Shown here: in pieces, positions 59,240 to 64,000 of the stretch
Position numbering within the stretch: position 1 is the first letter of the stretch
Layout of the letters: every line of letters begins with the position of its first letter
Source: Laccaria trichodermophora
Lineage: Eukaryota > Basidiomycota > Agaricomycetes > Agaricales > Hydnangiaceae
Direction of reading: 5' to 3'
Length of the DNA: 64,000 nt
NCBI GenBank assembly: GCA_018417955.1
Contig: JACTVC010000006.1
Location: forward strand, 186,001 to 250,000
The notes under the pieces: model-generated
Database searches by the model: none
What the model was told of the DNA's origin: nothing
Seen by the model: the letters and a program-made list of their open reading frames with translations, nothing else
Position numbers and translations under genes: made by a program

Positions 59240-59497
59240 CTATGGAGCCTATGTAGGGACCATAGCTTCATAGGTTTCCCCCTGATATATAGAATACATA
59301 GGTCAGTGAGTAGTCTATGTAGGCTGGTGGTAGGTTGCCATAGGTACTGTATTTCAACCCTATTCTACCAAAAATGTAATTTCACCTCTTGCTGAGGTGC
59401 TCACTCTACCATCACCTTTCACAATGAACTGTTTCAATTTCGGAGGTGATCAGTCTTGAAACTTTGACAACACAGGTGAGCAGAACAGAGAGAATAA

Positions 59498-59572
59498 ATA
59501 TTACATCTTAGGGGAATTGAACTCAGAGTCTTATGGAGAGGCCTATACAAAAGATCAGCCACACATGCAATA
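59498..59572 (-). ncRNA. tRNA-like sequence
   Basis: On the minus strand GTGTGGCTGATC and a GAGTTCAATTCCCC B-box-like stretch lie about 35 nt apart, as in tRNA genes. The acceptor stem is not preserved. It lies inside mobile DNA. Confidence 0.4.
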
Positions 59573-60509
59573 TTACACACTTGAGGCAGGGCCTAATAAA
59601 TAATCAGCACAAATGTACCTCCTTAATTGTGGCCACTTGAAAAATAATGAAGTGAATGTGCATCCTGAAAACATTGATTTTCAAAATTAGAAAATGAAGA
59701 ACAATAAGATCTTCAACCACATTTAATTTGCATATTTAAACAATGTCTTTGAGAAATAGTCTTGGTAGCCATGGCAACACCACTCAGCTGAAGAATATGT
59801 TAAAGAATAAAATAACGGAATTGGTCTGTCAATATGGCTGACATTCTTATTGTTCAACAGTTTAAAATTTTGTTAATCAATGTTTTTGGCATACACAACA
59901 GCTTTATTATTCTAGGAGTGTCAACAATTATGGAGGCACCTTTGCCTAGATCAAACATTGGACCCTGTCTCAAGTGACAGTTAGTCTATTCAGGCCTTTG
60001 CAATATAGAGCTGTTTGCACTATACATACCACTGGTGCTGGGAAAACTTTTAAAAACACTGTTCATCTCCACTGCAAACAGTGAGAAGATGTGTCTAATA
60101 AATTGTGGTCCAGGGTAGCTTGTATCATATATACTGGTATTATGATCATAATTTCCCTCATACCCCATTGACTGTGATATCATGTCTTCATCATTCCAGA
60201 TTTTTAATGAGGTAAGATTTATTTTGATAGTCTACTGTAGGTGTACTTTACACTCCTCCACATAGTCCAGTTGGACTCTGGCAGACTCCAGCTGGATTTC
60301 TGGAGTCCAAATGGAGTCCAACTATCATACAACCAAATGTCTATATTTCTGGATCATCCAGGTGGAGTCCATCTGGAGTCTGTATACTCTGTCTGGACTC
60401 CACCAGACTTAGACCTTAAGCTGATAATTAAGAGACTTAGATTTCATGAGACAAAGAAAATTGAAGTATATTAGCAACTACATAAGTTGATTTTACTACA
60501 TTCTATGTT

Positions 60510-60990
60510 ATGGAGAGGGGGGAAGGAGTGGGGGGGTGGGAGTGGTGATCAGGAATGGAGGGGGGAGGGAAAGGGAGAAAGGGAAATAGGAATGGAGGGA
60601 GGGGGTAGAGAGGAATGGAGGGGGAGGAAAAGGAAGGGAGAAGGGAGAGAGGAATGGAGGGAAGGGGTAGAGAGGAATGGAGGGGGGAGGGAAAGGGAGA
60701 AGAGAAAGAGGAATGGAGGGAATGGGTAGAGAGGAATAGAGGGGGAGGGAAAGGAAGGGAGAAGGGAGAGAGGAATGGAGGAGGGAGGGAAATGGAGAAG
60801 GGAAAGAAGAATGGAGGGAGGAGGGGGTAGAGAGGATTGGATGGGGACAGAGGAATGGTGGGGGAGGGAAAGGGAGAAGGGAGAGTGGAATGGAGGGAGA
60901 ATGGAAGGGAGGAAGAGGGGGGAGAGAGAGGAATGGAGGGGGGAGAGAGGAATGGAAGGGGGGGGAGTAGTGAGCAGCATGGGAGGGGGT
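60510..60990. repeat. Polypurine tract (GGAATGGAGGGAGGG units)
   Basis: Imperfect tandem GAGAGGAATGGAGGG units over almost 500 bp with extreme strand asymmetry. ORFs through it are artefacts of the repeat. Confidence 0.85.
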
Positions 60991-61672
60991 GGTGAGTCAT
61001 GGAGGGAGGGAGGAGTGATGGTGCTTGGCCCTCGTCGCGTCCCGCATGGGCATTGTATTGTCGTCCCAGGGCAGCCATTCATCGTCGTCGCGTGTCGCCG
61101 TTGTCACGGTCGCGGTTGCGTGTTGCCGTTGTCGCGTCTTGTGTCTCGTCGTCATCGTCGTCGTCGCGTGTTGTCGTCGTCGTCGCGTGTTGTGGTTGTG
61201 GTCGTTGTCGCGTGTCGTAGTCCTCACGTGTTGTCGTCCTCGCGTGTCGTCGTCGGCGTGTGTCACGTGTCGTTGTCGGCGTGTGTCGTCGTCCTCGCGT
61301 GTCGTTGTCGGCATGTGTCGTTGGCGTCGCGTGTCGTCGTTGTCGTTGTCGTCGCGTGTCGTGTCGTTGTCGTCGTGTGTCGTTGGCGTCGCGTGTCGTT
61401 GACACGTCATCGTGTCGTGGGTGGTGCTTTTCGTCGGCCTCGGTGGTGGTTGTGGGCTGTTGTTGGGGTGTGGTGTTGTTGCGTGGGGTTGCCGTTGTCG
61501 TGAGGTCGGTTTGGGCGAGGTACGGTGGTTGGGTGTGTCGAACGAGGTTGGAGATGGTGGGAAGGTGGTGGTGGGAAGACAAAAGACAACGACGCGGCAA
61601 CAAAGCCAACGTGCTTTCGGAACGTGCCGGGAGCGAGGGTATATGATGTGTAAAAGTTATAGGGCTAATAAA

Positions 61673-61747
61673 GCCTTTGTGGTGTAGTGGTTTATTGCGG
61701 CAGTTACAGCTGCCCAAGTGATTGAGTGTTCAATTCCCGGTCATGGC
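61673..61747 (+). tRNA. tRNA-Gly-like sequence, degenerate
   Basis: GCCTTTGTGGTGTAGTGG carries a consensus A box (TGGTGTAGTGG) and GTTCAATTCCCGG a B box, spaced as in a 75-nt tRNA. The loop CTGCCCA suggests anticodon GCC (Gly). The acceptor stem has several mismatches (GCCTTTG against CATGGC), so it is a relic or SINE-type head, probably not a functional tRNA. Confidence 0.5.
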
Positions 61748-62226
61748 ATTCTTTTTTTCTGGTCTAATAATAATAACAATAACAAATAAACAGAGATTGT
61801 AAACTCTTTCTGGACTCCATATGGAGTCTGGCTGGTTGACTGTGTTATGAGGTGGAGTCCAAATGGTGGACCTGGACTCCAGTTGGAGTCCAGGTGGATC
61901 CTAGACTAACATTTGGCTGGGTTGCCACCAAAGAAAAAATCTGGATGAACAGCAGTAATCCATCTGGAGTCTGCTGGAGTCCATCCGGAGTCCAACCAGA
62001 ATATGTGGAGGAGTGTAAAGTCCTCTACTGTAGGCTCAGATTATCTTTTGTACCTACCATGGTCTACAGAGGTAATGATTAACCTATGTTGACCTACCAA
62101 GCCTATGGAGACTATGTAAGTATGGCCAAACTACAGCCCAGAACCATTTTCCTGATGGAGGTTTCTCCTCTTGAGCAAGAACCCATCTACTCTAGTGGCT
62201 ACTACTTCGCCCCTAAGCTGCAGGTC

Positions 62227-62947
62227 TAGTCGACCTGCTCCTCACTAACTTCCATTCACAGGTCCCAAGAGTTATATGCCCCGGGTATTCATGTTTTCTT
62301 TTATTCCCAGTATTTCCATCTGTATATATTGCTAGCATCTCGGACTCCTCGTTGTTACGTGTTTCGGACTCCCTGTTTGCTACTCATGCCTATGTATATC
62401 TTGGACCCCTTCAATTGCTCCCCATCACCCTCGTACTATCCAGCATCTCAACCTTATCAGCTTCGTGGTTGCCATAACATCACCTATATGTATGTCATAT
62501 ATCTTATGCCATTTGATTTTTGACCTGAGTCAGTCTGATGCTGAGTAAATAGGAATCGTGAGAGAGTTAAGAGTTAGGAAGCAGACAAACTGGTGATCAT
62601 GAAGAGCAAGGCCGGAGAGTCCGCTGTCGTCGTTTGCAACAATGAGTAGCCTCAAGGGTACAAACCGACAATTGCTGAGACATGTGGACCACTGACCAAT
62701 TTTTTCCTGCCAATATGCTGGGCAAAAACACTGGCATATTTTGTATTTTACAAGGATTCCTTCAAGCAGCATCAAGCTAGCCGGCATGAGGTTACCTTGA
62801 TGAAAACTATTTATCAAACGAGTCAAGAAGCTCGAAAAAGAAGTATCAAATCGAATCGTTATCCATTTCGAACGGACATTCGACGGAAATGGGCTTACAG
62901 TGAGGACTCTCCGTAAAGCAGAAAAGCGGCCTTGTTGATCATTTCAA
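62227..62947. other. No supportable gene
   Basis: A stretch reading RIVIHFERTFDGNGLT on the plus strand near 62850-62890 could be an upstream exon of the next gene, but phases did not fit. Confidence 0.35.
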
Positions 62948-63723
62948 GTGGGATCAACGGTGACGATTGTGAGACAAACGAGCCTGGCATTTTGGAGGAA
63001 AAGGCTGATGAGGATTAATGAAGAACTTGAAGAAAGTCGCAACTTACCACCAGCTGATACCAGAATACTGTACGACATTCCAGCTTCACAAATGCGGGGG
63101 TTGGCCGAAGATGTTGAATGGATCCTGAGTATACACCAACATAACGGAAACCGGGCCGCGCGCCGATTGATCTACAATTGCCTCTTTTGGCAGTTTGAGA
63201 AAACATTTTTCTTGCGTTACCCCAGCGTACTTACCCCTTGGCTTCCCTTCTTCATCGACTGTGCACATGATTCGTTCCACGTTTTAACGTTCAACGTTTA
63301 CGTTTAACTTCTACCTGCTATTCAATATTCAACTCTTCTCTAATGGACCAAGGCAAATGGCGGCGTCATTATAACTTCAACAACGGAATTAGGGACAAGT
63401 GCTAGGGATATGCTCGATGTCCTGGGTCTACTTTGCTTGTTCGAAGAAGTGGGGAAGTGAGAAAATATGGACGTCTGCTCACAGTTACCACATTCCCCCT
63501 CCTTTTTCTTCCTTGATCACGATTCAGGTTACTTGCACGTCAGTCGGATGACGAGAACCTCTCTCCTTCTCGGGTCTTTTTTTCATCCCTGCCCTTGAAA
63601 TCCCATACTCCCTGGCTCGTCTTGACGTTGCTCAGGTACGTGTCTCCGTGCTTTTCTTGTTTCCACGATTCACCCTTGTGAACCCGTAGTCGTGCGATCC
63701 AAAAACCTCCAAGCTCATCGTGA
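62948..63723 (+). CDS. Hypothetical four-exon protein, about 174 aa
   Basis: Exons 62948-63226, 63353-63456, 63528-63635 and 63690-63723 join in frame by short GT-AG introns. The product begins MGSTVTIVRQTSLAFWRKRL and contains MRGLAEDVEWILSIHQHNGN, GGVIITSTTELGTSARDMLD and a SLPLKSHTPWLVLTLL end. No domain was recognised. An upstream exon may exist, because the start codon lies just after an AAG acceptor-like triplet. Confidence 0.5.
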
Positions 63724-63786
63724 TTGTGATCGTAATCGTTCGTCATCGGTTGCAAGACGTTCGTCCTCCCTGCTCATTCGGAATTA

Positions 63787-63855
63787 CTCCTCCCTATCCT
63801 CCTCCCTATCCTCCTCCCTATCCTCCTCCCTATCCTCCTCCCTATCCTCCTCCCA
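63787..63855. repeat. 12-bp tandem repeat
   Basis: Nearly perfect copies (about six) of CCTATCCTCCTC lie in the window's last 250 bp. Confidence 0.85.
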
Positions 63856-64000
63856 CCTGCCCCAGTGTCACAAGAAAATTTGAGACGTCATCCAAAGTTC
63901 CTCAGGTCAAAAGCCAGCAGTCCAAGGCTCGATGCAGCCATACGGAGTCTCAAGCTATTGGAAACGTGGACTAGGAGTTTAACAAGGGCAGGGGAGGTTC

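Larger units (their letters stand above)
60242..62024. mobile_element. Low-complexity TIR element (family 2, copy B) with 10-bp TSD
   Basis: Left TGTACTTTACACTCCTCCAC and right (reverse complement) AGGACTTTACACTCCTCCAC are inverted, followed by GGACTCCA-type subrepeats. It is flanked by exact CTACTGTAGG (60232-60241 and 62025-62034). Inside are a polypurine tract (60510-60990), a GTCGTCGTCGCG-rich block (61020-61480) and a tRNA-like sequence at 61673. No transposase was seen. It is related, in inverted orientation, to the 53409-54890 element. Confidence 0.8.
59240..62111. mobile_element. Mutator-like element with 10-bp TSD, contains a nested element
   Basis: Flanked by exact CTATGTAAGT (59230-59239 and 62112-62121). 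The ends are rich in CTATG/CATAG motifs that are partly inverted (left CTATGGAGCCTATGTAGG, right reverse complement CTCCATAGGCTTGGTAGG). The interior holds a tRNA-like sequence and the 60242-62024 element. No transposase was seen. A 10-bp duplication suggests the MULE superfamily. Confidence 0.7.

Noticed and set aside
60503..61082. Pro/Ser/Leu-rich ORFs of up to 191 codons on the minus strand
   Set aside because: Translation of a polypurine/polypyrimidine tandem tract.
62270..62530. Possible solo LTR
   Set aside because: No TG...CA ends with a matching target duplication were found.
63787..63855. CRISPR-like array
   Set aside because: Units of 12 bp are contiguous without spacers; an ordinary tandem repeat in a eukaryotic context.

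Overview
The window looks like genomic DNA of a mushroom-forming basidiomycete (Agaricomycete). The coding genes carry many very short GT-AG introns, mostly 45 to 70 nt, including two micro-exons. The gene families are ones usual in that class: a DUF262 nuclease-like protein, a DUF2235/Tle1-like hydrolase, a DUF6533/6534 membrane protein, an F-box protein, a mannitol/sorbose-type SDR, WD40 repeats, a RecQ-like helicase relic and many DNA transposons. No rRNA, CRISPR array, plasmid or phage signal was seen. No database search was possible; family names rest on motifs read from the translations, and exon coordinates were worked out by hand.

Layout. 1-16 kb is mostly host genes: a partial ORF (minus), the DUF262 gene (673-2942, minus), a frameshifted repeat protein (5060-6705, minus), several weaker minus-strand genes (8-11 kb), and a ten-exon gene for a protein with six C-x4-C...CxxC modules (11599-15132, plus). 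The first exon of that last gene is duplicated in inverted orientation at about 15.9-16.3 kb. 16.5-21.1 kb holds a decayed RecQ-like helicase and a TA-flanked transposon into which two further transposons have jumped. 22.9-28.2 kb is a degenerate transposon gene combining a GCM/FLYWCH-like zinc-binding transposase half with a ubiquitin-specific-protease-like domain and a PHD finger.

30-32.4 kb is a WD40-repeat pseudogene split by a poly-A retroposed fragment and a hAT-like element. 32.5-35.6 kb is a DUF2235 hydrolase gene split by a TA-flanked element, followed by another hAT-like element (35956-36787). 37-47.5 kb is gene-rich again: DUF6533/6534 protein, SDR, a possible small secreted protein, F-box protein, and a 917-residue P-loop NTPase with a PD-(D/E)xK-like C-terminal region resembling Crinkler/RHS-type proteins (44409-47445, plus). 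A Helitron-like 3' end lies 62 bp past its stop codon.

From 47.5 to 62.2 kb nearly everything is mobile DNA: a BTB-family gene fragment, a Ginger/integrase-like relic split by a long-TIR element, low-complexity TIR elements, two inverted hAT transposase fragments, tRNA-like modules, and a 2.9-kb element with 10-bp target duplications that contains another element with its own 10-bp duplication. The last kilobase has a small four-exon gene (62948-63723, plus). The unifying story is repeated, datable transposon insertion: in at least four places removing the element and one target-site copy restores an uninterrupted reading frame or repeat.
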